Shown in pieces: positions 11,229 to 20,385 of a stretch of 47,307 bases of DNA; position 1 is the first letter of the stretch, and each line of letters opens with the position of its first letter. The notes beneath the pieces are model-generated. The model was not told the DNA's origin. It saw only the letters and a list, made by a program, of their open reading frames with translations, and made no database searches. The position numbers and the translations under genes were made by a program. The DNA comes from Candidatus Omnitrophota bacterium (GTDB taxonomy: Bacteria; Omnitrophota; Gorgyraeia; Zapsychrales; Zapsychraceae): the NCBI GenBank assembly GCA_016214285.1, contig JACROV010000078.1:1-47307 (forward strand). The letters run 5' to 3'.

Positions 11229-12802
11229 TGACCAAGATAACCATATACGATACGACACTGCGCGACGGTTCCCAGACCGAGGGGATCTCTTTTACGGTGC
11301 AGGACAAGATCAAGATCACCGAGAAACTCGATGAACTGGGCGTTCATTATATCGAGGGCGGATGGCCGGGATCCAATCCGAAGGATAAGGAGTATTTCCA
11401 GAGCGTCAAAGGCCGCAAGTGGAAGCACGCGGCGATCGCCGCGTTCGGTTCGACCCGCCGCGCTAAAGTTAAGGCCGCGGAAGATCAGAATCTCAAAGAA
11501 TTGGTCGCTTCGGAAACTCCCACGGTAACTATCTTTGGAAAGAGCTGGGACCTTCACGTTACTGACGTGCTGCGCACCACCCTCGAGGAGAATCTGGAAA
11601 TGATCTCCAGCTCGGTCGCCTATCTTAAGAAAAACAAGCGTGAGGTGATTTACGATGCCGAGCATTTTTTTGATGGATATAAACGCAACCCCGGATATGC
11701 CCTGAAAACCATTCTGGCGGCCGAAAAAGCCGGAGCGGATTGCGTTGTGTTGTGCGATACCAACGGCGGGACATTGCCGACGGAAGTCAAAGAGATCGTT
11801 AGTGCAGTAAAAAAGAAGATCCGCGTACCGCTGGGCATTCATACTCATGATGATCTGGGGATGGGTGTGGCGAACAGCATCGCCGCCATTGAGGCCGGGT
11901 GCGTGCATGTGCAGGGGACGTTCAATGGCCTTGGCGAGCGTTGCGGGAACGCGGATTTGGGCACGATCATCGGGATTTTGCACACAAAAATGGACCTCAA
12001 GTCCATCCCCGACGCCAAGGTTAAGCATTTGATGGAGGCGTCGTATTTTTTAAGCGAGATCAGCAATATTAAATTGCCGGACAATCACGCTTTCGTTGGA
12101 CATTCAGCGTTCGCGCATAAGGGTGGAGTTCACATCGATGCGATCTTAAAGAATCCTTTAGCCTACGAGCATATTGATCCAGCTTTGGTGGGGAACCATC
12201 GCCGTCTTTTGACCTCGGAGTTGGCGGGCAAGATGCCGATAATTTTAAAAGCTGAACAGTTAGGTGTCAAAATTGATAAAAAATCTCCTGAAGCGCAAAA
12301 AATACTTTTGGATCTTCAGAAAAAAGAAAACGAAGGATATCAATTTGAAGCCGCGGACGCCTCGTTTGAACTTTTTATCAAACGGTACTTCAAGAAATAT
12401 CCCAATTTTTTTGAGTTGCAAGAGTTTAAGGTTGAGACGGGGAAAGGCAGGGACGGTAAGGTTTCAGCCACGGCTTTTGTCCAACTGAGTGTCAATGGTA
12501 AAGGGGAGCGCAGCACTTTTCTTGGTGCCGGGCCGGTCGATGCTCTGGACCGGGCGTTGCGTGCGGCTCTTGCCGGATTTTATCCGGCATTGTCTGACAT
12601 GCGTTTGTCCGATTACAAAGTACGGGTGCTCGATTCCAGGCAAGCGACCGCCTCCAGGGTGCGCGTTTTGATCGAGTCGCAGGATAACAGCGATTCCTGG
12701 ACCACGGTGGGGGTGCATGAGAATATTATTGAAGCATCATGGGAAGCGCTGACGGACAGCATAGAATATAAATTATTGAAAGACCAAAAGGCGCAAAAAT
12801 AA
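11228..12802 (+). CDS. cimA: (R)-citramalate synthase
   Basis: Condenses pyruvate and acetyl-CoA to citramalate, the threonine-independent entry to isoleucine. The N-terminal catalytic TIM barrel has TTLRDGSQTEGI and GLGERCGNADL, and HTHDDLG carries metal-binding His residues. A C-terminal regulatory LeuA-dimer-type domain follows (about 395-520). The 524 residues and the EGISFTVQDK segment fit CimA rather than LeuA. Occurrence with hom and thrC means the operon feeds both threonine and isoleucine. Confidence 0.9.
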   Translation: MTKITIYDTTLRDGSQTEGISFTVQDKIKITEKLDELGVHYIEGGWPGSNPKDKEYFQSVKGRKWKHAAIAAFGSTRRAKVKAAEDQNLKELVASETPTVTIFGKSWDLHVTDVLRTTLEENLEMISSSVAYLKKNKREVIYDAEHFFDGYKRNPGYALKTILAAEKAGADCVVLCDTNGGTLPTEVKEIVSAVKKKIRVPLGIHTHDDLGMGVANSIAAIEAGCVHVQGTFNGLGERCGNADLGTIIGILHTKMDLKSIPDAKVKHLMEASYFLSEISNIKLPDNHAFVGHSAFAHKGGVHIDAILKNPLAYEHIDPALVGNHRRLLTSELAGKMPIILKAEQLGVKIDKKSPEAQKILLDLQKKENEGYQFEAADASFELFIKRYFKKYPNFFELQEFKVETGKGRDGKVSATAFVQLSVNGKGERSTFLGAGPVDALDRALRAALAGFYPALSDMRLSDYKVRVLDSRQATASRVRVLIESQDNSDSWTTVGVHENIIEASWEALTDSIEYKLLKDQKAQK

Positions 12803-12888
12803 CGCAAAATTTTACGCGAAATCACGCGAAAAGGCGAGTCTTTGGCGTATTTTTTGCGTAAAGTTTCGCGTTTTTTTGCGATTTTTTC
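12803..12888 (+). promoter_or_regulatory. Hairpin with T-run between cimA and valS
   Basis: The 86-nt gap contains repeated ACGCGAAA words (12814-12821 and 12824-12831) that can pair with TTTCGCGT (12864-12871), directly followed by a run of seven T. This resembles an intrinsic terminator or attenuator ahead of valS. A second T-run abuts the valS ATG and no Shine-Dalgarno is visible. No T-box consensus was recognised. Confidence 0.4.
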
Positions 12889-15570
12889 ATGGAATTATCC
12901 TCACGCTTTAATTTCAGCGAAGTCGACGCCAAATGGAGCCAGTATTGGGTCGACAACAACCTTTTTCACGCCGAAGTCAATCCTGACAAAAAGCCCTACA
13001 CGGTCGTTATCCCGCCGCCCAATGTGACGGGGATCCTGCACATGGGCCATGCTCTCAACAATACCTTGCAAGATATTATGATCCGCTACAAACGGATGCG
13101 CGGGTTTGAAGCGCTCTGGATGCCGGGCACCGACCATGCGGGCATTGCCACCCAAAATGTCGTTGAGCGCCAGCTTTCCAAAGAAGGCAAGACCCGGCAC
13201 GATCTTAGCCGCGAAGAATTTTTGGAGCGCCTTTGGGCGTGGAAGCGCGAATACGGCGATACGATCATTCATCAATTAAAGAAACTAGGGGCGTCCTGCG
13301 ATTGGCCGCGCGCGCGCTTTACGATGGACGAAGGTTACAGTCAGGCGGTGCGCAGCGTATTTATTCGTTTGTATAAGAAAGGGTTGATCTATCAGGGCGA
13401 GTATATCATCAACTGGTGCCCGCGCTGCCAGACGGCCCTCTCGGATGAAGAGGCTGAACATCGCGAACTGCAGGGCAATTTGTATCATCTGCGTTATCCG
13501 TTCCAGGACGAGCCCGATCAATTTATTGTTGTGGCCACCACCCGTCCGGAAACCATGCTGGGCGACACGGCGGTCGCGGTCAATCCTAAGGACAAACGGT
13601 ACAAAAAATATATCGGCAAGACACTGATATTGCCGTTTGTTAATCGGGAGATCAAAGTGATCAGCGATGAATTCGTCGATTCCAAATTCGGGACCGGGGC
13701 GGTGAAGGTCACGCCGGCGCATGACCCCAATGACTTCGCGATGGGCAAGCGGCACAAGCTGGAATTCGTCAATGTCATGAAACCGGACGGTGTTCTCAAC
13801 CAGCACGCCGGACAGTTTGAGGGGATGGACCGTTTTGAAGCGAGGGAGGCCATTGTTGAGGAATTGGGTCAGCTGAAATTGATCGAGAAAATAGAGCCGC
13901 ATACGCATGCCGTCGGTCATTGTTACCGATGCCACACGGTTGTTGAGCCGTATTTATCGAAACAGTGGTTCGTAAAAATGGAACCTTTGGCCAAGCCTGC
14001 AATTGAAGCGGTGCGTAAAGGTAAAATTAAATTTTATCCGTCCCGGTGGACGAAAGTTTATCTTAACTGGATGGAAAATATCCGTGACTGGTGCATTTCC
14101 CGCCAGATATGGTGGGGGCACCGGATCCCTGTCTGGTATTGTGTCGGCGATGACCACTGCCAGCTCGCCTGCAAAGCTCCTATTGTCTCAGAGACAGTAC
14201 CCGTGGCATGTCCCCATTGCGGTTCAACTAACCTGAAACAGGATGAGGATGTCCTCGATACCTGGTTTTCTTCGTGGCTGTGGCCGTTTGCCACTTTCGG
14301 TTGGCCGGATTCGGGGAAAAAGGACCTCGATTATTTTTATCCGACGGCATCCTTGTTCACGGCTCCGGAGATCATCTTTTTCTGGGTGGCACGCATGATC
14401 ATGGCCGGGAAGGAATTTATGGGCGATATTCCGTTTTCGGATGTGTACATCCACGGCACCGTGCGCGACGCGAAGGGGCGCAAGATGTCCAAGTCGTTGG
14501 GTAATGCCATTGATCCTTTGGAGATCATCAAGGAGTACGGGGCTGACGCGCTGCGGTTTAGCCTGGTCATCAATTCCGGACAGGATCTGTTCATCTCTAA
14601 AGAAAAATTTGAGATCGGCCGCAATTTTGCCAACAAATTGTGGAACGCGTCGCGGCTTGTCCTGATGAATATCAAAGATCCCGATATCGACGTTGATCTG
14701 GGCAAGCTCGATAAAAAGGCGTTGGATCTGCCTTCCCGCTGGATCATCTTCCGTTTTTATGCGACGGCGGAGAAGGTCAGCGCGGCAAACGAGCGGTACC
14801 AGTTCTCGCAGGCGGAATCTTTGCTTTATGAGTTTTTCCGGGGAAATTTCTGCGATTGGTATCTCGAGCTCATCAAGGATCGCTGGCCCGACCCGGCCGT
14901 CCAGAAAATTGCTTTCGGGATACTGCGTGACACATTGAAGATCATGCACCCTTTTATGCCATTTGTCACCGAGGAGTTGTGGGAGAAGATCAGTAAAGAG
15001 AAGGGACCTTTATGCCGCCAGAGCTGGCCGGTTGTTTCCAGGAAATTGATCGATAAAAACGCGGACAAAGAAATGCAGACGCTGATGGCGCTTGTGGCGG
15101 CCATCCGCAATGTCCGTTCCCAATGGAATGTTAATCCGGCAGAACAGATCGAATGCCGTTTGATAACAGTGTCTACGAAAGACGCCGTTTTGATCGAAGA
15201 AAATACGGCCGTTCTGAAACAAATGGCGCGGCTGGGGAATGCCCGGATTGAGCCTGCCCGGATTGTTGGCCCCGCTACCGGCGGGGCCAAGAATTCTGAC
15301 ACGGTCAAAAACGCCGTCACGGTCCTGGTCGGAAATATCAAGTGCGTCATTCCGCTGGGTGGGGTCATCGACGTGGATAAAGAGAAAAAGAAGATCCTCG
15401 GCCAAGTCCAGGAACAGGAAAAGGCGCTTGACGGCTTGGCGCAGCGGCTCAAGAACAAGGAGTTTTTGAAGAAAGCCCCGGCGGAGATCGTGGCCAAAGA
15501 AAAAGAGCGGTTAACGTCGTTAAATGCCAGAGTGACGGAATTAAGGCTGGTCATTGCCAGTCTGGAATAA
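12889..15570 (+). CDS. valS: Valyl-tRNA synthetase
   Basis: Class I synthetase of 893 residues. It shows the PPPNVTGILHMGHALNNTL HIGH-type motif, TTRPETMLGDTAVAVN in the editing domain, CPHCGS-type cysteines, and KMSKSLGNAIDP as the KMSKS loop. A C-terminal coiled coil of about 65 residues is as usual for ValRS. The segment coding VGPATGGAKN before the coiled coil is a perfect DNA palindrome (15266-15290) in a linker that looks poorly conserved. Translation must start with a weak or absent ribosome site. Confidence 0.97.
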   Translation: MELSSRFNFSEVDAKWSQYWVDNNLFHAEVNPDKKPYTVVIPPPNVTGILHMGHALNNTLQDIMIRYKRMRGFEALWMPGTDHAGIATQNVVERQLSKEGKTRHDLSREEFLERLWAWKREYGDTIIHQLKKLGASCDWPRARFTMDEGYSQAVRSVFIRLYKKGLIYQGEYIINWCPRCQTALSDEEAEHRELQGNLYHLRYPFQDEPDQFIVVATTRPETMLGDTAVAVNPKDKRYKKYIGKTLILPFVNREIKVISDEFVDSKFGTGAVKVTPAHDPNDFAMGKRHKLEFVNVMKPDGVLNQHAGQFEGMDRFEAREAIVEELGQLKLIEKIEPHTHAVGHCYRCHTVVEPYLSKQWFVKMEPLAKPAIEAVRKGKIKFYPSRWTKVYLNWMENIRDWCISRQIWWGHRIPVWYCVGDDHCQLACKAPIVSETVPVACPHCGSTNLKQDEDVLDTWFSSWLWPFATFGWPDSGKKDLDYFYPTASLFTAPEIIFFWVARMIMAGKEFMGDIPFSDVYIHGTVRDAKGRKMSKSLGNAIDPLEIIKEYGADALRFSLVINSGQDLFISKEKFEIGRNFANKLWNASRLVLMNIKDPDIDVDLGKLDKKALDLPSRWIIFRFYATAEKVSAANERYQFSQAESLLYEFFRGNFCDWYLELIKDRWPDPAVQKIAFGILRDTLKIMHPFMPFVTEELWEKISKEKGPLCRQSWPVVSRKLIDKNADKEMQTLMALVAAIRNVRSQWNVNPAEQIECRLITVSTKDAVLIEENTAVLKQMARLGNARIEPARIVGPATGGAKNSDTVKNAVTVLVGNIKCVIPLGGVIDVDKEKKKILGQVQEQEKALDGLAQRLKNKEFLKKAPAEIVAKEKERLTSLNARVTELRLVIASLE
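15266..15290. repeat. Palindrome inside valS
   Basis: A perfect 10-bp stem TTGGCCCCGC/GCGGGGCCAA with a 5-nt loop lies in frame in the valS linker before the coiled coil. It is far more GC-rich than its surroundings and resembles an inserted palindromic unit. Confidence 0.6.
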
Positions 15571-15576
15571 TCTTGT

Positions 15577-16437
15577 ATGCGCGCTTCCGGTGTTCCTCAA
15601 TTCGATTCGATCATTCGCAAAGCTCTTGAAGAAGATCGTGTCCGGCATGATGTCACGACGCAACGCCTTATTGGGCCTTCGGAGGCATCATCCGCCCGGA
15701 TCGTTGTTAAGGAAAAAGCCGTTGTTTGCGGCTTGGCCGTTGTCCGGCAGGTCTTTCAGGAACTGGATAAAAAAGTTCGGTGTGTTTTTTTATGTCCCGA
15801 AGGCAGGGAGGCAGGGAAGAATGCGACCGTTTTGACCGTTCAGGGGAAAACCAGGGCGCTTCTGGCGGGGGAGAGGACGGCGCTTAATTTTTTAGGTTAT
15901 CTTTCGGGGATCGCGACCAATGCTCGCCGGTACGTCCGGGCGGTTTTACCGTACAAAGTTGCCATTCTGGATACGCGTAAAACAACGCCGACTTTACGGG
16001 AATTGGAGAAATACGCGGTGCGCTGTGGCGGAGCAGAAAATCACCGCTCCGATCTGGAAGACATGGTCCTTGTGAAAGATAATCATCGCTGGGCTTGCCG
16101 CCGCATGAGTGTTGCGCAGATGGTTAAACGTCTTCGAAAAGGAACCACGAAAGTGATAGAATTCGAGGTCGATACTTTGGCTCAATTTGAGCAGGCGCTG
16201 GCCGCGGGGGTCGATATTATCTTGCTGGATAACATGAATTGCGTTCAAATGAAAAAGGCGGTAACATTGAGAAATAAGAATGGAAAATGGCGACGGCCGC
16301 TTCTGGAGGCCTCCGGCGGCATTACGCTTAAGAATATAGAACAGGTTGCCCGAACGGGTGTTGACCGTATTTCCGTCGGGGCGTTAACGCATTCCCGCAG
16401 ATCCATCGATGTTTCTATGGAGTTCATTGAGGAATAA
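15577..16437 (+). CDS. nadC: Nicotinate-nucleotide pyrophosphorylase (quinolinate PRTase)
   Basis: Converts quinolinate and PRPP to nicotinate mononucleotide in NAD synthesis. The 286 residues contain ERTALNFLGYLSGIAT, DTRKTTPTLRELEKYAV, CGGAENHRSDLEDMVLVKDNH and the C-terminal LEASGGI...VDRISVGALTHS, all diagnostic. It starts 6 nt after valS. No nadA or nadB is in the window. The next gene begins 4 nt after its stop. Confidence 0.95.
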   Translation: MRASGVPQFDSIIRKALEEDRVRHDVTTQRLIGPSEASSARIVVKEKAVVCGLAVVRQVFQELDKKVRCVFLCPEGREAGKNATVLTVQGKTRALLAGERTALNFLGYLSGIATNARRYVRAVLPYKVAILDTRKTTPTLRELEKYAVRCGGAENHRSDLEDMVLVKDNHRWACRRMSVAQMVKRLRKGTTKVIEFEVDTLAQFEQALAAGVDIILLDNMNCVQMKKAVTLRNKNGKWRRPLLEASGGITLKNIEQVARTGVDRISVGALTHSRRSIDVSMEFIEE

Positions 16438-16441
16438 TATT

Positions 16442-17119
16442 ATGAAGCGGATCCAGGCCGGTGTCCTTATCATTTTTGTTTTGTCAGCGGTTTGTCCGTC
16501 GGTGCCGCAGGCGCATGGTCAGGATGGCCTTGCCGGGCAACCTATTTTTGACGATCAACAGCTCCTTGAGGGTTACGCGCAGAAGTACGCTGATCTCTCC
16601 AAGGACATTATCCTCGAAATGATCATGGATGACACGCTCAATTCTTATCAGATCGCCGCGGCCGTGCGGGTATTCAAGGAACGTTACAGCGGGGAAGTCG
16701 TCTCAAGGGAAAAAAGCCGGGGGGAGCGTATTTTAGTGCGACGGCTCAAGTTGACGGAGTCACCCTTCGTGGAAGTGGAGATCATGCACACTCTCTGTCT
16801 AATGGACCATTACCGTTATTTTCAGTCGATGGTCCCCGCGCTGATCCAGAAGCTTAACCATTATAACGCCGCCGTCAATGAGATCGTTTTTAACAGCCTC
16901 AATGATATTATCGGTCCCAACAATAAACGCGCGCGGGAGGCGCGGATCGTTTTTAGCACGATCCGCAAGATGTTGTTTTTGTCCCGCAACCGTTTGGTCA
17001 ACGTCACCGAACCCGACGAGAAACTGGCGAGAAAGTTAAAATTGTTGCGCTGGGCGATCAAAGTGCTCGGCCGCCAGGAACTCAACCGGCTGCCGGCGGA
17101 AGTCATTAATCTGCTCTGA
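16442..17119 (+). CDS. Secreted alpha-helical protein of unknown function
   Basis: The 225 residues begin with a signal peptide (MKRIQAGVLIIFVLSAVCP, likely cut after QAHG). The mature part is predicted helical with many charged residues and could be a HEAT-like bundle; no family is recognised. The frame is open from 16409, but the ATG at 16442 gives the signal peptide. It lies between nadC and the membrane protease gene and ends 2 nt before the latter, so the two may work together at the envelope. Confidence 0.7.
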   Translation: MKRIQAGVLIIFVLSAVCPSVPQAHGQDGLAGQPIFDDQQLLEGYAQKYADLSKDIILEMIMDDTLNSYQIAAAVRVFKERYSGEVVSREKSRGERILVRRLKLTESPFVEVEIMHTLCLMDHYRYFQSMVPALIQKLNHYNAAVNEIVFNSLNDIIGPNNKRAREARIVFSTIRKMLFLSRNRLVNVTEPDEKLARKLKLLRWAIKVLGRQELNRLPAEVINLL

Positions 17120-17121
17120 AG

Positions 17122-18969
17122 ATGAAAACCAGCCGTCAAACATGGATCCTCTTCGCGGGTTTATCCACCTTAAGTTTCATTCTTTGGTTGTGGTTAAGTT
17201 ATCCTCAACTGGAATTCGTCAATCTTTCCGTTGGCCGCGCGAAGGCCGCGGGAATTGCCCGGGAATATCTGCGCGCGCGCCAGGAAGACCCGGCGCGTTT
17301 TCGGATGGCAGTTGTTTTTTCTTCAGATGAGGAGGCCGATCGCTATTTGCAGCATAGCGTTGGTTTTGCTGAGCTTATTCAGTTTGTCCAAAAATATGAT
17401 TTCGATTTGTTCTTCTGGGTGGTCCGTTTTTACCGGGAGAATGAAAAGGAGGCGTATAAAGCTTTTGTCAGCTCGGCAACCGGCGGGATCATCGGCTTTC
17501 AGCACACGATCGATGACAGCGCGGCGCGGGAACCTTTAGAAAGGGAGGAGGCACGGCGTAAGGCTGTCGAATTTTTACGGAAAAGATTTCAATTTAACCC
17601 GGAGCTCTATACCGTCAAGGGCGATCTTGAAACTGTCCACGATAACCGGTCGGATTTTTCGTTCAGCTGGCAAAGAAAAGACGTCCACATCCCCTGGAGT
17701 CGGGAGGAGCCTAGCGGCGGGACCGGAAAATTGCTTATCGGCGCAAAAGTATCAGGCCAGGAGACCCTCACGTTCTACAAGAACACGTTTTCCATCCCGG
17801 ACCAGTTCAACCGTTATCTTGCTCGCGTCCAGGACACGGGAAAGATCCTTTCGCAGGCAGTATATGTCCTTGGTCTGGCGCTTTTTACATCAGCCGTTTT
17901 TTTCATGATTGTCCGCCGCAACCATCTGGCCACCCATACGACCAAACGGTTTTACATCGGCCTTATGGCTTTTTCATTCGTCTTATCCCTATTGGCTGTC
18001 CTCAACCAGTGGCAAAGCGTTTTGTTCGATTATGACACAACAGGTGATTTCCGGGTTTATATCGGGCAGTTAACGATGCAAACCTTGATTACTGCCCTGT
18101 TTGTAAGTGCCGCAGTTATCATGCCTGGATTAGCTGGAGAAGCTCTTCATTACCAAGCTTTCAAAGAAAAACCTGAAGGATCTTTTTTGTATTATCTGCA
18201 TTCGACTTTTTTTTCACGGGAAGTGGCGAAAGCTATTTCCCTGGGGTACGGCGTCTGGATAGTAATGTTAGGCATACAATCAGTTGTTATCGCGTTGGGC
18301 CAGCGATATGCCGGGGTGTGGGTGGAACATACGTGGATGAATAGTCTTTCTACGGCATATTGGCCGTTTTTTGTGGCCTTTACTTTGGGATTCAAGGCAA
18401 GTATAACCGAGGAGTTGATGTTCCGGATGTTTGCGATCAGCTTCGGGAAGAAAATACTCGGCAATACTATGGCCGCCGTTATTCTTGCGTCGTTGTTATG
18501 GGGGTTCAGCCATAGCAATTATCCGGTTTTTCCGATGTGGTTCCGTGGTGTCGAGGTCACCTGTTTGGGGTTATTTCTGTCATGGGCGTATCTGCGTTTC
18601 GGTATCATCCCGGTCATTGTCGGCCACTATCTCTTCGATGTGTTCTGGAATTGCGCGGAATATATATTCGGCGTTACTAACCCGTTTTATTTCGCGAGTT
18701 CTTTACTGATCCTTCTTCTGCCTTGCCTGTGGGCAGTCGTTGTATTTATTTTAAATAAAAAAGTGGAACTTCGGCCAATGCGCTGGCGCATGACCAAGCA
18801 CCAATTTTACAACCTCGAAGTGTTAAAGACGTTTTTCCGCCAGCATCCTGAAGAGACCTGTGGAAAACCGCCGCAACAAATTGTTGATGAGATTTCCGGT
18901 CATGGGTGGGACCCTGCGGTCGTGGAGGCAGCCCTGGAAGATGCGGGAATTCGGGCGCCTAAAACATAG
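17122..18969 (+). CDS. CPBP-family intramembrane metalloprotease with large N-terminal domain
   Basis: A 615-residue membrane protein. One N-terminal transmembrane helix is followed by about 200 extracytoplasmic residues. Then come several helices bearing the three CPBP/Abi motifs: EELMFR (the EExxxR glutamates), a GFSHSN His and GHYLFD. The C-terminal 60 residues are soluble. CPBP proteins are glutamyl-type intramembrane proteases (Rce1-like). The substrate is unknown; the secreted protein encoded just upstream is one possibility. The C terminus lies about 100 nt before the xdh operon. Confidence 0.82.
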   Translation: MKTSRQTWILFAGLSTLSFILWLWLSYPQLEFVNLSVGRAKAAGIAREYLRARQEDPARFRMAVVFSSDEEADRYLQHSVGFAELIQFVQKYDFDLFFWVVRFYRENEKEAYKAFVSSATGGIIGFQHTIDDSAAREPLEREEARRKAVEFLRKRFQFNPELYTVKGDLETVHDNRSDFSFSWQRKDVHIPWSREEPSGGTGKLLIGAKVSGQETLTFYKNTFSIPDQFNRYLARVQDTGKILSQAVYVLGLALFTSAVFFMIVRRNHLATHTTKRFYIGLMAFSFVLSLLAVLNQWQSVLFDYDTTGDFRVYIGQLTMQTLITALFVSAAVIMPGLAGEALHYQAFKEKPEGSFLYYLHSTFFSREVAKAISLGYGVWIVMLGIQSVVIALGQRYAGVWVEHTWMNSLSTAYWPFFVAFTLGFKASITEELMFRMFAISFGKKILGNTMAAVILASLLWGFSHSNYPVFPMWFRGVEVTCLGLFLSWAYLRFGIIPVIVGHYLFDVFWNCAEYIFGVTNPFYFASSLLILLLPCLWAVVVFILNKKVELRPMRWRMTKHQFYNLEVLKTFFRQHPEETCGKPPQQIVDEISGHGWDPAVVEAALEDAGIRAPKT

Positions 18970-18992
18970 ATCGGTATTTGCCGACATTATTC

Positions 18993-19045
18993 TTGCGCAA
19001 ATCGGATTCTTTGGTATACTACACCAAATAGTAAAATTTTACTAT
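18993..19045 (+). promoter_or_regulatory. Promoter and palindromic operator of the Mo-hydroxylase operon
   Basis: TTGCGC (18993-18998) and TATACT (19015-19020) are 16 bp apart and make a plausible sigma70 promoter. Seven bases downstream of the -10 lies a perfect 18-bp palindrome (19028-19045, half-site ATAGTAAAA), positioned to overlap the start of transcription as a repressor operator. The regulator is not identifiable from the window. Confidence 0.6.
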
Positions 19046-19065
19046 ATTTCGACTGTCAGAGAACT

Positions 19066-19917
19066 ATGCTTTTAAAACCCTTTAACTTCCATACTCCCAA
19101 CAGTTTAGAATCTGCCCTTCAGGCCTACGGGAGTCTGCAGGACGTCAAATTGCAGGCAGGCGGGACCTTTTTGTTTAATAGTTTGAAGACAATGAAGCGA
19201 AAAGGCGCCAAAACCCCGCAAAATATCATCAGCCTGGCGCATATTCCGGAACTGAAAGGTATAGAGGATCAGGGGGAATACCTTTTGGTCAAGTCCATGA
19301 CCAACATCGATGAGATCTATGATTCGCCGTTGTTGACCGACAATGTGGCTGTCTTGAGAGCGGCGGCAAAGAACATTTCATCGCAGTTGATCCGTAATAT
19401 GGCCACTTTGGGTGGAAATCTGACGTGCCGCTACACCTGGACTGAAATGCCGGCGGTCATGATCGCCTTACGGGCCCGGATGCATTTTATAGGCGCTGAT
19501 GGCAAGGAAGAGATCGTCCCAGCCGAAGAATTTTTCAAGAACGCCGCCAAGACAGATAAAATCCTTACCCATGTGAGCATTAAGAAGGACAGGGATGTTT
19601 CGTTTGCTTATTCCCGCGCGAAAAAAACACCGTACGTTGATATTCCGTTATTGTCCTTGTGTATCACCACCCGATTCGTTAAAGGAAAGTTTTCGCAGAC
19701 GATCGTGGCCGTTAATAATTGTGTCGCCTTCGCGCAAAGGGATCGCAGGCTTGAAGAATTCCTCAATGGAAAGAGCGTCGATAAAACTCTCGCGGAAACG
19801 GCCCTGGAGCATCTTGATGGATCCATCTATGACGCGCGCAGTACCGACTATAAAAAGCATATGTTTCGCGTAGGGATAGGGCAGGCCTTGCGTGATCTGG
19901 AGGGAAACAAACGATGA
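19066..19917 (+). CDS. Molybdenum hydroxylase, FAD-binding subunit
   Basis: Medium subunit of the xanthine dehydrogenase/CO dehydrogenase family (283 residues). It has the FAD-binding segments LQAGGTFLFN and RNMATLGGNL followed by the C-terminal CO-dehydrogenase flavoprotein domain. It overlaps the 2Fe-2S subunit gene by 4 nt. The FAD, 2Fe-2S, Mo order is the separate-subunit form of the enzyme. The substrate (purine, aldehyde, aromatic acyl-CoA or nicotinate) cannot be assigned from this subunit. Confidence 0.9.
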   Translation: MLLKPFNFHTPNSLESALQAYGSLQDVKLQAGGTFLFNSLKTMKRKGAKTPQNIISLAHIPELKGIEDQGEYLLVKSMTNIDEIYDSPLLTDNVAVLRAAAKNISSQLIRNMATLGGNLTCRYTWTEMPAVMIALRARMHFIGADGKEEIVPAEEFFKNAAKTDKILTHVSIKKDRDVSFAYSRAKKTPYVDIPLLSLCITTRFVKGKFSQTIVAVNNCVAFAQRDRRLEEFLNGKSVDKTLAETALEHLDGSIYDARSTDYKKHMFRVGIGQALRDLEGNKR

Positions 19918-20384
19918 CGACACTGAACATCAATAAAAAAGAATACCAGCTTGATCTAAAGGGGCATGAGACGCTTCTGGAGGTCTTACGCGATCGTCTG
20001 GGCATGACCGGCACCAAGACCGCGTGCGAAGAATCCGAATGCGGGACGTGCACGGTGGTCATGGGCGGCAAGGCGGTCCTCTCCTGTATTACCTTGGCGG
20101 CAGATTGCGTTGGCAGGGAGATCACGACCATTGAAGGTTTGGCCGACGCAGAGCAGCTGCATCCCGTTCAGCAGGCGTTCATCGACCATGGCGCCGTGCA
20201 ATGCGGGTTTTGTATCCCCGGGATGATCATGTCGGCCAAGGCTCTATTGGATAAGAATCCCGAGCCGATCAGGGAAGAGATCGAATATGGTTTGGATGGG
20301 AATCTCTGCCGCTGCGGGTGTTATTTAAAGATCTTTGACGCGATCCGCGACGCGGGCCAGAGGATGAAAGCAGTGAAGAATTAA
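19914..20384 (+). CDS. Molybdenum hydroxylase, 2Fe-2S subunit
   Basis: Small subunit of 156 residues. The N-terminal plant-type ferredoxin domain has CEESECGTCTV and a further Cys at VLSC. The C-terminal all-helical [2Fe-2S] domain has QCGFCIPGM and NLCRCGCY. It carries electrons between the Mo and FAD subunits. It is followed by the Mo subunit gene after one base. Confidence 0.93.
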   Translation: MTTLNINKKEYQLDLKGHETLLEVLRDRLGMTGTKTACEESECGTCTVVMGGKAVLSCITLAADCVGREITTIEGLADAEQLHPVQQAFIDHGAVQCGFCIPGMIMSAKALLDKNPEPIREEIEYGLDGNLCRCGCYLKIFDAIRDAGQRMKAVKN

Positions 20385-20385
20385 T

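Noticed and set aside
11225-12028. 267-codon minus-strand frame opposite cimA
   Set aside because: Antisense shadow of a clear citramalate synthase gene with no protein family resemblance.
12803-12888. T-box leader for valS
   Set aside because: The 86-nt gap is too short and lacks the T-box consensus and specifier stem.
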